Source: Lachnospiraceae bacterium (GTDB taxonomy: Bacteria > Bacillota > Clostridia > Lachnospirales > Lachnospiraceae). Taken from it: a stretch of DNA of 64,000 nucleotides. Of this stretch, positions 26,101 to 34,990 are shown in pieces (within the stretch, counting starts at the first letter, position 1; every line of letters starts with the position of its first letter). The notes beneath the pieces are model-generated. The model worked only from the letters and a program-made list of their open reading frames with translations, was not told the origin of the DNA and searched no databases. Made by a program: the position numbers and the translations under genes. The stretch spans positions 27,273 to 91,272 of the forward strand of contig JAJQBK010000010.1 in NCBI GenBank assembly GCA_021203305.1. The letters run 5' to 3'.

Positions 26101-29100
26101 CTACCCCACAACCGCGCTGGCCGTCACCGTATCCACCGTAGAATAAATGCCGTTCACGATTTTGAACACATTCCAGTACGAGCAGGAGGCGTCCCGGGTG
26201 GGATCCATATCATAATCGCCGATCAGGACGTCGCCGCAGTAAACCTTCACGTTCGCCTCAGAAAGAGACAAGTAACCCAGGAAGGAAAATTTATATACGT
26301 AATAATAATAGCTGCCGTCTGTATCCACGTAGAAGGTAATGGTTTCCGGGCCATAGCACATGGTGTCGTCCACATCCAGATTGCCAATCTCCACGTTTTC
26401 TGAGTTGACGGCATATTTATCTGAATAATAAATGTGGAAGCCTGTCCCATCCCCGGCAGTCCCTGTCAGATGAGAATCCAGATCCGTGGGAAGGATGCCC
26501 CAGGTCAGGACCACCCGGTACACGTCGCTTGACATATTGGGGGACATGGTGCCGTTGGCCGTGGTCGTCTCCCCGTCCTGGACCTGCACATTCATCGAGG
26601 TGTCGGAATAATTCTCCAGCTGAAGCGCGAAGGTATAATAACCGGCGTCCAATGTGACGGAATAATTGCCGTTGGAATCTGTAAGCAGAGAGGCAACCAC
26701 ATCGCCCTCGGTGGTGTTGTAGCCCTCCCGGATCACCATGGTCACACCCTCCAGAGGCATTGCAGTAGTGGCGCTGACAATGCTGCCGGACACAGTGCCG
26801 ACTCCCTCCCTGACCAGAGTCACATTCAGGGTCTGGGTCTGATTTCTCACAATCGTCACCTGAGTGCTGTACTCCACATAATCCTCGGCGGTCACCTTTA
26901 CCACGTAAGTGCCGCTGTCAATGTCCACGCTGAAATTTCCCTCAGAATCTGTCAGAACCGTTCTTTCCTCCGAAGTATCCTCGCTGTAAATAGATATCAG
27001 CGCGGTGTTGATACTACCGCCGTCAGTGTTCTTCACGCTGCCCTTCAGGGTGCCCCGGTCATAGACCTCCACCTCATCAAAGGCGTTTTTGATGATTTTG
27101 ACCTCTTCCGAACTTAAGCCCATGTTTTTGGCGGCCTTCAGTACAGCCACCCTGACGTCATAAAAATCTGAGTTCGCTGAATAGCCGCTGACCCTCATGG
27201 AGGTATACCACAGCTTCGCCAGAGTATTTTTGCTCATCCCATTGCTGTACATCAGGTAAGCCGCATGGGATACGATAGTGGCGTTGGTGTGTCCCCGAGT
27301 ATCTCCGGAGTTGCTGGTGGAGTAATACTGACTGCTCAGCCTGTCCGGACAGCTTAAGGATTCCGGGTCGGAAGCGCTTCGAATCGTCTTCCAGTCCTCC
27401 CCGACCTCCCAGTCTCCTTCCACAAGGCAGCCGAAAATATCCGAATATCCCTCCTGAATCGCCCCAATATAGGTGCCATCGTCATATCCGTAATTTCTGC
27501 CCACAATATACTGATATACACCATGTGTATACTCGTGAGCGATGGCGTCCAGCGCATTGGCGGTCGTTGCGGTAAGAGTTGACCCCGGGGCATTATCACA
27601 AAAATGCATATCGTTGGTCGACGAACTCCAGTAAGCGTTATTATAGGTGGCGCTGTCATGGACAATCACATTGACCTTCATGCCGTTGCCATCCACAGAA
27701 TCCCGGTTCAGGGTATTCTTGTACCAGTCATAGGTCTTAATCATATTCGTATAAGCGGACACCGCAGTCTCATCCGTCCACCGGTTGAGCTCACTTCCCA
27801 CCCAGAAATTAATCCCCAGGGTCTGCGAATACATCTGGATATCCCTGTCCAGATCCTGCATATAATAAAAATACCAGTCCGTCCAGGTAAAAGCCACCGG
27901 GAAGGAGACACTTTTCCCCTCCTCGTTCGTGCCGCTGCCGGTCTGGGAGGAGGCGTCAAGCAGGTTGGAGCCGGTGTGCACAACCTCCCCGGTGTCCGCA
28001 TTCACATACACAGAATCATCATGATATGTACCCCCGCTGGTTCCTGTCACGTTGACGCAGTACACCAGAATCGGGTTTGTCTCATAGTCCCAGAGAGCGT
28101 AAATGTACATCACCGTATTTTCCGATACCACGGTGCAGCCCTCATCATACTGCGCAAGCGCCGCTGCCTCCGCCGTCTCCTGATTCAGCGCATAGTCAAA
28201 ATTCACATTTCCAAAGGTCTCTGTTGCAAGAAGGCTGGAGGCCAGAGAGCTGGTGACGCCCTCGCTGTCCACACAAGCCGTCACGCTGTAGCCATACACC
28301 TCATATCCGTTATTCACCTGCGTATACACATAGGAAGACCCATACTCATCGGAAGCGATTGCCATCAGGTCCAGCTCCGAATAAGCGTCCCTGATTCCCA
28401 GAATGGAATGAATGCTCTGGAGGGAATCCAGCGCGTCATCCGAATTTTCCACAATGATATCCGAATACTGTCCGTCAATAGAGGTGACCTGAGTCTGCTC
28501 CTCATTATATATAATCTCAGCGCCGTAATCATTCATCTGCTGAATATCCAGCACTGAGTAATTTCCAATTTCCTCCTCTGAACGGTTGTCCAGATGAATC
28601 ACCGTCAGCTCAAAGGCGGCCTGGGCCGTCTCTTCCCCACAAGTCACTGTCGCAGTCATGGTCACCTGTGCGTCCGCGTTGGCCGGCCGATATACCGTCC
28701 CATCCGCCGCGATCACACTCTCATCAGAACTGCTCCAGCTGACGAAAATATCCTCCAAGCCATCGACCGCTGTCTGCAAAGTGATATTTCCCGTCACATT
28801 CTCCGCATAATCTCCCTGCTGATAGGAGATCCGCAGCTGGGACGCGACATATTCCGCGTTCAGCGCCTGAGGATTGTCCTCGACCCATTTCGCGTACAGG
28901 GTGATGTCCTCTGTCACCGTCAGGTTTTCAAAAATCACATAGGAGGCATCGTCCGGCCCGTCATACCAGCCCACGAAAATAAAGCCGCTCTTCTCCGGGT
29001 CCTCCGGTGCTTCTATGGTGCCTCCCTCCGCCACCGTAACAGGATCAATCCCGGTCCCGCCATCGGTATCAAAGGAAACCGTATACTCCTTCCCTGAGGA

Positions 29101-29694
29101 GCCCTGCGAATCTCCCGTTTCGCTTTCTTGGCTCACAGTGACCTCCCCGTCCAGTACACGGACATGGTAAGTCATGGCAACGCCGTCCGCAAAACCCGAA
29201 GCTTCATTTTGGCCGGAAGCCTCCGCCAAATCCCCGCCCCCATCAGAAGCGGCTGTCGTGACAGAATCCTCATTTGAGCCAAAGGCTCCAAAGATCCGGC
29301 TCCTCCACTCCTCAACCCGGCTGTCAAGGCCGGAGGCAAACTCATGCCATCCATCCTGAAGGCCGCCCAGAAGTCCTCCCAGTAGACTGCCCAATCCTCC
29401 TGACGACGATGTCTCCCCCGACAGGGTCTCCGTGATATCCGCTTCCCCGGCGCTGACGCCAGTAATCACGCCCTCCGCGGTGACAGTTACCACCGACTCA
29501 TCCGAAGAAGCCCACGATCCCAAATCCCCGTAGGCTGCCGGAAGCTTCGCCTTCTCCCCGATATAAATCTCATATTCATTGGGATTCACCTCAACCGCCT
29601 CGGAAATCTCCTCCTCCGAGCCTCGGTTCAGCGAACAGCCGGAAACCAACAATATCGAAAGAATCATCAGCAAAATTGTACAAAGCCTGCGCAT
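26101..29694 (-). CDS. M4 (thermolysin-type) metalloprotease lipoprotein, multidomain
   Basis: The 1197-residue protein has a lipobox LVSGC (Cys20). In order follow a Big_2-type Ig domain (about 35-90), a Gly/Ser-rich linker, an InlB B-repeat-like domain (YTVSFDTDGG...FVGWYDG, about 204-270), another Ig-like domain (to about 370), an FTP propeptide-like region (about 380-580) and the peptidase. The zinc site is HEYTH (720-724) with Glu748 in GAIQEGYSD, and the catalytic His810 lies in HTNATIVSHAAYLM. Two carboxypeptidase-regulatory-like domains and a DUF2135-type C-terminal domain (VVLTWGILPTDLDSHL) complete it. The start at 29694 has GAGGGTGAG upstream. It should be a surface protease activated by propeptide removal; its substrate may be the giant Ig protein, a guess from linkage. 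Confidence 0.9.
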   Translation of the reverse strand: MRRLCTILLMILSILLVSGCSLNRGSEEEISEAVEVNPNEYEIYIGEKAKLPAAYGDLGSWASSDESVVTVTAEGVITGVSAGEADITETLSGETSSSGGLGSLLGGLLGGLQDGWHEFASGLDSRVEEWRSRIFGAFGSNEDSVTTAASDGGGDLAEASGQNEASGFADGVAMTYHVRVLDGEVTVSQESETGDSQGSSGKEYTVSFDTDGGTGIDPVTVAEGGTIEAPEDPEKSGFIFVGWYDGPDDASYVIFENLTVTEDITLYAKWVEDNPQALNAEYVASQLRISYQQGDYAENVTGNITLQTAVDGLEDIFVSWSSSDESVIAADGTVYRPANADAQVTMTATVTCGEETAQAAFELTVIHLDNRSEEEIGNYSVLDIQQMNDYGAEIIYNEEQTQVTSIDGQYSDIIVENSDDALDSLQSIHSILGIRDAYSELDLMAIASDEYGSSYVYTQVNNGYEVYGYSVTACVDSEGVTSSLASSLLATETFGNVNFDYALNQETAEAAALAQYDEGCTVVSENTVMYIYALWDYETNPILVYCVNVTGTSGGTYHDDSVYVNADTGEVVHTGSNLLDASSQTGSGTNEEGKSVSFPVAFTWTDWYFYYMQDLDRDIQMYSQTLGINFWVGSELNRWTDETAVSAYTNMIKTYDWYKNTLNRDSVDGNGMKVNVIVHDSATYNNAYWSSSTNDMHFCDNAPGSTLTATTANALDAIAHEYTHGVYQYIVGRNYGYDDGTYIGAIQEGYSDIFGCLVEGDWEVGEDWKTIRSASDPESLSCPDRLSSQYYSTSNSGDTRGHTNATIVSHAAYLMYSNGMSKNTLAKLWYTSMRVSGYSANSDFYDVRVAVLKAAKNMGLSSEEVKIIKNAFDEVEVYDRGTLKGSVKNTDGGSINTALISIYSEDTSEERTVLTDSEGNFSVDIDSGTYVVKVTAEDYVEYSTQVTIVRNQTQTLNVTLVREGVGTVSGSIVSATTAMPLEGVTMVIREGYNTTEGDVVASLLTDSNGNYSVTLDAGYYTFALQLENYSDTSMNVQVQDGETTTANGTMSPNMSSDVYRVVLTWGILPTDLDSHLTGTAGDGTGFHIYYSDKYAVNSENVEIGNLDVDDTMCYGPETITFYVDTDGSYYYYVYKFSFLGYLSLSEANVKVYCGDVLIGDYDMDPTRDASCSYWNVFKIVNGIYSTVDTVTASAVVG

Positions 29695-29784
29695 TTTCTC
29701 ACCCTCAAAATAAAAAAACTGCCCGGACGGAAAACAGGGCCGCAAGGGTCCTGTTCCCGCCTCGAACAGCCAGTTCCTTAAATC

Positions 29785-31044
29785 TTATCTCTTTACAGTT
29801 TTGTCAAGCTTTAACTTGTTTCTGTCATCCGCCAGAGTCAGCTCCGCTCCGCAGGGAACAATGCTGACCAGGCCCTTCTGCAGGCGCTTGCCGTTCACGA
29901 AGGTGCCGTTGCTGGAGGTGTCAGTCACTTCAAAGACATTCTTCTCACGGACGAAACGAATAGTGCAGTGCTGTCCGCTGACGCTCTCAGAGCCCGCGCC
30001 CGCGATACGAACATTCGCGTTATCCGCTCTGCCGACCACTACGGGAAGTCCGGGAACCAGTTCCACGCTCTGTCCGGCGAAGCAGCCTCTGGTGCCGATC
30101 ACGATGCCAACCTCCACAGCGTCCGTTGTCGTGTCATGTCCCAAAGAGCCGCCGGTCATCACATGGCCGGACTCCTCAATGGAATTCATGGACACACCCT
30201 CGCCCTTCAGCTCCTGATAAACCAGAGCGGAAGCCTCGCGGCGGTAAGGTGTGGAATAGAACAGTCCCACCAGACCGCTTGTCACCCTGTTCAGCAGGTT
30301 CCACGGAATCCAGGAAAGTTCAAATACCAGCAGATCTCCGATATGGCTCTTGGTGCACTTCTTGCTCTCCGCGATTACCTGAGAGGGGGTCAGCTCCGGT
30401 CTGTCAGACTTGATCCACTCCACGCACCACAGCTGCAAATTGCCAAACCAGCCCGCGATGAAGATTTCCAAAGCGCCGATAGCTATTACAAACATGCCGG
30501 CGCCAACAGTGGTGCCGCCCGCGCACAGGAAGATGCCCAGAATGACAAGCAGCCAGCCGGGAGCCTGATACAGCAGAATGATCAGGGCTCTCAGGCCGAA
30601 GGTCAGCATCACATTCCAGAAATCGTTAAATCCGTCCAGCGTAATCGCAATTCCGGGGTTTAAACCATGCTTTACCGTATACAGATAATACCGCCTGTTT
30701 CCTACAATGGCAATTCCGGACACCGCATTGGTCATAAACACATTGATAATCGCTAAAAGCAGAAGCGGCAGAATAGCCAGACCGCCCACGGAACCGATGA
30801 TGGCTCCCAGCGCGTCCTCAATGTCGCCCCCGTTCAAAAGGGTCGTTGCAATGCCAACCACCGCGCCCACACCGCCCAGGGCTGTGGTGACAACAGTGAA
30901 ATTAAAGGCGGAAGTCACGGAATTTACCACCGTGGTACTGGCCCCATCCAGAAAGCCTGACAACACATTCGCGCCGATCATGCCGGATCTGGAAACCTTT
31001 AATCTTGATTTCGCTTTTTCCTTATGGTCAATTCTTTTTATCAT
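29785..31044 (-). CDS. DUF975-like membrane protein fused to an FHA domain
   Basis: The 419-residue protein has an N-terminal multi-helix membrane part (residues about 30-290) with features of the DUF975 family: LDGFNDFWNVMLTFGLRALI, the RPELTPSQVIAESKK loop, a helix with FELSWIPWNLLNRVTSG, and STPYRREASALVYQEL. A C-terminal cytoplasmic FHA domain follows (VVGRADNANVRI, SVSGQHCTI, DTSSNGTFVNGKRL; residues about 335-405). This fusion would place a phosphothreonine reader at the membrane. The FHA part is nearly the same as that of the protein at 21288. The start has GAGGG upstream. A scaffold that recruits phosphorylated partners to the membrane is the likely role. Confidence 0.88.
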   Translation of the reverse strand: MIKRIDHKEKAKSRLKVSRSGMIGANVLSGFLDGASTTVVNSVTSAFNFTVVTTALGGVGAVVGIATTLLNGGDIEDALGAIIGSVGGLAILPLLLLAIINVFMTNAVSGIAIVGNRRYYLYTVKHGLNPGIAITLDGFNDFWNVMLTFGLRALIILLYQAPGWLLVILGIFLCAGGTTVGAGMFVIAIGALEIFIAGWFGNLQLWCVEWIKSDRPELTPSQVIAESKKCTKSHIGDLLVFELSWIPWNLLNRVTSGLVGLFYSTPYRREASALVYQELKGEGVSMNSIEESGHVMTGGSLGHDTTTDAVEVGIVIGTRGCFAGQSVELVPGLPVVVGRADNANVRIAGAGSESVSGQHCTIRFVREKNVFEVTDTSSNGTFVNGKRLQKGLVSIVPCGAELTLADDRNKLKLDKTVKR

Positions 31045-31089
31045 AGTATGTTTCCCTCATTCGTTTGAAAAAGTATGTTTTTGGCTTCC

Positions 31090-31854
31090 CTATTTCTCAA
31101 TCTCATTGCTCCACTGGAAGCCCTCGCCGCACAGCGGTACGAACACTAGGGTCGTCTCGCCTACACTGATTCTGTCCATGGGCTTCATCTGGGTGGGAGA
31201 CAACACCAGAGCGTCGTTGATGTAGAAGAGCTCCTTGGCGTCGCCGGGCTGAGCCAGAAATACATTACTCTTGGGATCATAAACCACAACCGCATGAGAA
31301 GTGCGGGATACGCTGGTGTCGCCCTTGATGCAGATATCCATCTTATCGCCGCGGCCTACAAAGTTCCTGCCTGCCACGATCCTGTAATCTCTTCCCAGAT
31401 TATTGCCCTTCACGCATACCAGCCAGCCCACAACCGGCGCTACCGGGGGCTCCTTGGATACAGTGGTCTCCTCCTCGTCGTCCTTCTTTACGTTCCAGAG
31501 TTTCACGCCAACCGTCTTCTCATTGTCCACGGGCTCACCCTTCGGTGCAGGTGCAGGGGTCGGAGCAGGTGCGGGCGCCGGAGCCGGCCTCGGTGGTGTC
31601 TGCGCCTTCACCGGAACAGTGGCGTCCGTGCCGGAAAATCCGCTGCTTGCGCTGACCGGAACGGTCTGGTCGTAAGAGCTTACATTAGGAGCCTCATAAG
31701 AATAATATTCCTGAGACGGCGCCGCGGGTGCGGACGGGTTCAAAGCCATGGTGGCGTCTCCGGACGTGATTGCCTGGTCAGCGCACTGTGGGCAGTTGTT
31801 TCCAAATCGGTCCGCATCATAATAGTGGCCATTCGGGCATTGTACTACATTCAT
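31090..31854 (-). CDS. Zinc-ribbon/FHA-like protein with Pro-Ala linker
   Basis: The 254-residue cytoplasmic protein starts with a zinc-ribbon-like pair (QCPNGHYYDADRFGNNCPQC), then a Ser/Pro/Ala-rich linker with several possible phosphothreonine sites (GDATMAL, DQTVPV, DATVPV, EKTVGV, ETTVSK) and a low-complexity PAPAPAP stretch. The C-terminal 110 residues look like a divergent FHA domain (FVGRGDKMDICI, TSVSRTSHAVVVYD) in which the usual NGT loop is absent. It may therefore bind a different ligand or serve as a kinase substrate with an intramolecular switch. AGGAGG precedes the ATG by six to seven bases. It lies between the PP2C gene and the DUF975-FHA gene. Confidence 0.85.
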   Translation of the reverse strand: MNVVQCPNGHYYDADRFGNNCPQCADQAITSGDATMALNPSAPAAPSQEYYSYEAPNVSSYDQTVPVSASSGFSGTDATVPVKAQTPPRPAPAPAPAPTPAPAPKGEPVDNEKTVGVKLWNVKKDDEEETTVSKEPPVAPVVGWLVCVKGNNLGRDYRIVAGRNFVGRGDKMDICIKGDTSVSRTSHAVVVYDPKSNVFLAQPGDAKELFYINDALVLSPTQMKPMDRISVGETTLVFVPLCGEGFQWSNEIEK

Positions 31855-31930
31855 TTTTATTCCTCCTGAAAAATTATTTTATATAATGAGACATATGACC
31901 TGCCGTCTCTTTATATACTTTGTAAATCTT

Positions 31931-32992
31931 CTACTGCCGTTTTATCCCCAGATACTGGGTCAGAAGGACGGACGTATTGTCGTGAGGGCCAGGAATTGCC
32001 ACGGCGGTGGCTGTCAGCGCCTGGGCCGCGCCGTTTACATCCGGAATCTGCATCAGAATCTGGGCAATCTCCTCATCGGTCAGCGACCGGTAGAGGCCGT
32101 CGCTGCACTGGATCACCACATCCCCCGGCTCCAGCAGGATGGGAGCCCTGCTGTGGTCGATGATGCTGACCTCCTCCATTCCTACATAGCTGGCCAGCGC
32201 CTCCGGCTTTTCCCCGGTATCAATCTGACCCGGGTGCATATTGCCGCTCCGAAGCTGCTCGCTCACCACGCTGGCGTAATTGTGATCCCGGTTCAGCTGC
32301 CAGATCCGGTTCCTGTGAAACAGATAAATCCGGCTGTCCCCCACGGAAAACCATCTGAGCTGATTTCCCCGAAGCAGCATGCATGTCAGGGTAGTGCCGC
32401 ACTGCATCCGGCGGCCATCCTGATCACTGAGACTGTAAACCTCTCTGCTAATTCTCCTGATCGCCTCCGAATAAGCCTCGCTGTCTTCCTCCTCAATGGA
32501 AGAAAAGCTCTCAAGGATACCCTCCGCGGCCATCCGGCTGGCATACTCGCCGCCTTCCAGTCCTCCCATACCGTCGCAGAGAGCCCCAAGCACACGTACC
32601 ATCTCATTGCTGCCCTGCGCCCTCTCCACACGGACACGGACACAGTCCTGCTGATAGCTTCTGGTGCCCAGCGCGGTGGAGGAGGCAGCCCTGGCGAAAT
32701 CTGCCGGCCCGGAATTCGCCGGAATATCCACCGGCTCCACAGGCCGAGTCATCTCCGTCTTAACCGGGGCCTTTTCCGCAGACTCCTCAAACTGAAGCAT
32801 CGCCATTTCCATTTCCGCGGAGAAATCCGGCTCCAGTGTCAGCGTTTTTTCCAATATGGGTTGTGTGAGTTTCGCGGCTGCGATGGTAAGCTCCTCCAGA
32901 TCCCTCTGGCTCAGAACTCCTGTCACTTGTTCCCTGGCCGGTATTCCCTGTTTTTCTGTATTTGCGTATTGTCCACGGCCTCTTCTCATCAT
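31931..32992 (-). CDS. PP2C-type Ser/Thr protein phosphatase
   Basis: It should remove phosphate from Ser/Thr residues set by the neighbouring kinases, with two metal ions. The N-terminal 95 residues are an unrecognised extension; the PP2C domain then shows SYQQDC (metal-binding Asp), CDGMGGLEGGE, CGTTLTCML, FSVGDSRIYL, CSDGLYRSLTDEEI and the final metal site HDNTSVLL. No membrane helix, so it is cytoplasmic. The start ATG at 32992 overlaps the stop of the kinase gene (TGATG), a sign of coupled translation; GTG at 32995 is an alternative. It is one of two PP2C genes in the block. Confidence 0.93.
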   Translation of the reverse strand: MMRRGRGQYANTEKQGIPAREQVTGVLSQRDLEELTIAAAKLTQPILEKTLTLEPDFSAEMEMAMLQFEESAEKAPVKTEMTRPVEPVDIPANSGPADFARAASSTALGTRSYQQDCVRVRVERAQGSNEMVRVLGALCDGMGGLEGGEYASRMAAEGILESFSSIEEEDSEAYSEAIRRISREVYSLSDQDGRRMQCGTTLTCMLLRGNQLRWFSVGDSRIYLFHRNRIWQLNRDHNYASVVSEQLRSGNMHPGQIDTGEKPEALASYVGMEEVSIIDHSRAPILLEPGDVVIQCSDGLYRSLTDEEIAQILMQIPDVNGAAQALTATAVAIPGPHDNTSVLLTQYLGIKRQ

Positions 32993-34424
32993 CACTCGCT
33001 CACCACCCTAAATGTAAATCTCCGCTCAAACAGGTAAAACTGATCCCCGGCCCTGAGCGGATAGCTCATTCCCGGCTGCAGCCGCATGCCGTTGGCCAGG
33101 AAGGTGCCATACTTGGAACCGGCGTCCTCCAGGATAAACTGTCTGCGCTGGGAGAAATATCCAATCCGGCAGTGGCGGCGGCTGATCATATTGTGGGCGG
33201 GAGTCATAATATCGCTGTCCGGGTGTCTGCCCATGGACATCATTCTGTCAGTGGTCAGGTTCCAGTGGCGGATCGCCCTGCCGTTCTCCAGAAGCTCCAG
33301 ATACTGCAGCGTCCTGACCTTCCTGCCCCAGAAGCCGCCGGAACCCTTCTGATTCTGTGATACAATCTCCGCCTCCTGCTTCATGCGGCTGAGCACGCTC
33401 TGGGACAGCAGCGTAGTCTCCGAACTGACATCCTGCTCCATGGTCTCCAGATCGGTCTCTCTGGTCACCTCGCCCACGTCCTGCAGAAACTCCTGCATGG
33501 ACTGGTACCTCTCCCGGTAGTTCAGTGCCAGCGCGTGGTCGATCACATCCGATAGCTCTCTGGAAATACCTGTGTCCATTCCATATAAGCTGGGACAGGC
33601 CGTCCCTTTCATCCGGCTGGCCGCGTCCACCACCTTGACGCCGGACACCAGTACATAGTAAGATGCCGCCAGTGAATAGACGTCGCACCAGGGGCCCTGG
33701 CGGTTTTCCAGGGTGTAAAGCTCCGGAGGAGCATAGCCAGGCTTCAGATAAACCTTATCATCGGGGGAAGGCTGGGAATGGCCGATGGCCTTGGCTGTGC
33801 CAAAGTCAATGAGCTTCATATCCCCGCTCTCCGTCAGAATGATATTTTCCGGACTGATATCGCCGTGGAGCAGACCATATCTGTGAATCTCCCCCAGGGC
33901 GTTGCCGATCACCATCAGCATCTGCAGTGCCACCGCCCGAACCGCCTGTCCGGAGTGATCCTTACTGTACTGCTTCAGGTTTTCCCCCTTCAGAAGCTCC
34001 ATCACATAATAGGCTGTGCCGTTCTCCTCGAAACTATCCCAGGCGTGGACCACCGTGGCGTTCTTTTTTAATTCATCCAGGATCTCCGCCTCTGTCAGGA
34101 AGTGATCCTCCCCCAACTCAAACTCTCTGGTATCCCCGGAGCTGTGCAGCATCAGGCTTCCGTCGTTGTATCTGCCCGCCACGTACTCCGAGGGACAGTA
34201 TTCCTTAATACAACAAAGGCTGTTCCTGCCCACATCCAGGGCCGTGTAGGTGATGCCGAAGCCCCTACCCCCAGGACCTTGCCGGTCACATACTGATTTT
34301 TCAGAATATGAAAATAAGGCAGCGCCAGCTTCCTCTCCGGCTCCATTTCCGGTACAAATCCGCAGGAAGGGCAAACGCCTCCAAGCACTCTGCTTTTAAA
34401 ACAATTCGGACATGTGTCGTTCAT
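32992..34424 (-). pseudogene. Zinc-ribbon/Ser-Thr kinase/FHA protein, frameshifted in the glycine loop
   Basis: The gene begins with MNDTCPNCF...CPSCGF, a zinc ribbon, and enters the kinase domain at YVTGKVLGVG. At 34262-34265 (CCCC on the plus strand) one base is missing; adding one G on the coding strand restores GVGGFGITYTALDV, the ATP-binding glycine loop. The rest is intact in the other frame: Lys in CIKEYCP, catalytic loop HGDISPEN (HGD instead of HRD), DFGTAK, GYAPPELY, then a linker with SSETTLLSQ and a C-terminal FHA domain (MGRHPDSDI, ISRRHCRI, SKYGTF). An intact product would be about 477 residues. A −1 slippage site of classic form is not present, so mutation or a read error in the G-run is most likely. 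Confidence 0.88.
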
Positions 34425-34487
34425 CTTTAAAGTAAATCCGCCCTTCCCGCTTCGATAGATTTCTATTCAAGCCGTCTGTGAATAGTA

Positions 34488-34985
34488 TCATGTTCTCCAA
34501 TACTGGAAAATCTCATTCCCCAGGGTGACATAATCACCGCTGTTCAACGCTGTCATGACGCTGGGCATCAGCCTGTCGTCATTGACAAAGGTCCCGTTGG
34601 TGGAACGGTTGTCGCTGATCATACACATCGCGCCGGTGCTGATCAGCTGGGCATGAAGCCCGCTGACCGACGGATTATTCAGCACGCAGATCTGGTTGGT
34701 GGGGATGCGCCCCATATTCAGAACTGCGTTGGGCTGAATCTCAAATATTTCACCGGTATTGAGTCTGATCAGCTGGTCCTTCGGGCCCAGCTGGGAGGTC
34801 ACCTGCTGCTGCTCACCATAGCTGTAATAATCTCCATACATGTTCTGGCTCAGCAGAGTGGTCTCCCCGCAGTTGTCAGGCTGCCCGGAACTGAGCATAC
34901 TCTGATCAAGCACGCCAGTTTCAGCGTTGACGTCAGTATTACAGTCCTCCGCGGTCAGGATGCTGTTGTATCTCTCGTCACTCAT
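34488..34985 (-). CDS. Small FHA protein with an N-terminal phosphothreonine motif
   Basis: The 165-residue cytoplasmic protein has an N-terminal tail with GETTLLSQ (residues 40-47) and a partial second copy (ETGVLDQ), then an FHA domain (NMGRIPTNQICV, SVSGLHAQL, DNRSTNGTFVNDDRL). This layout recalls mycobacterial GarA, where a kinase phosphorylates an ETT motif and the tail then folds back on the FHA domain as a switch. The same ETTLLSQ motif occurs in the linker of the adjacent kinase. The start ATG is 5 bp after the giant gene's stop, with AAAGG-type ribosome site. The switch role is inferred from the motif. Confidence 0.9.
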   Translation of the reverse strand: MSDERYNSILTAEDCNTDVNAETGVLDQSMLSSGQPDNCGETTLLSQNMYGDYYSYGEQQQVTSQLGPKDQLIRLNTGEIFEIQPNAVLNMGRIPTNQICVLNNPSVSGLHAQLISTGAMCMISDNRSTNGTFVNDDRLMPSVMTALNSGDYVTLGNEIFQYWRT

Positions 34986-34990
34986 GCCCT

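Noticed and set aside
34255..34270. Programmed frameshift in the kinase gene
   Set aside because: No classic slippery heptamer with cognate re-pairing, no stimulatory hairpin seen, and the break lies in the ATP-binding loop.
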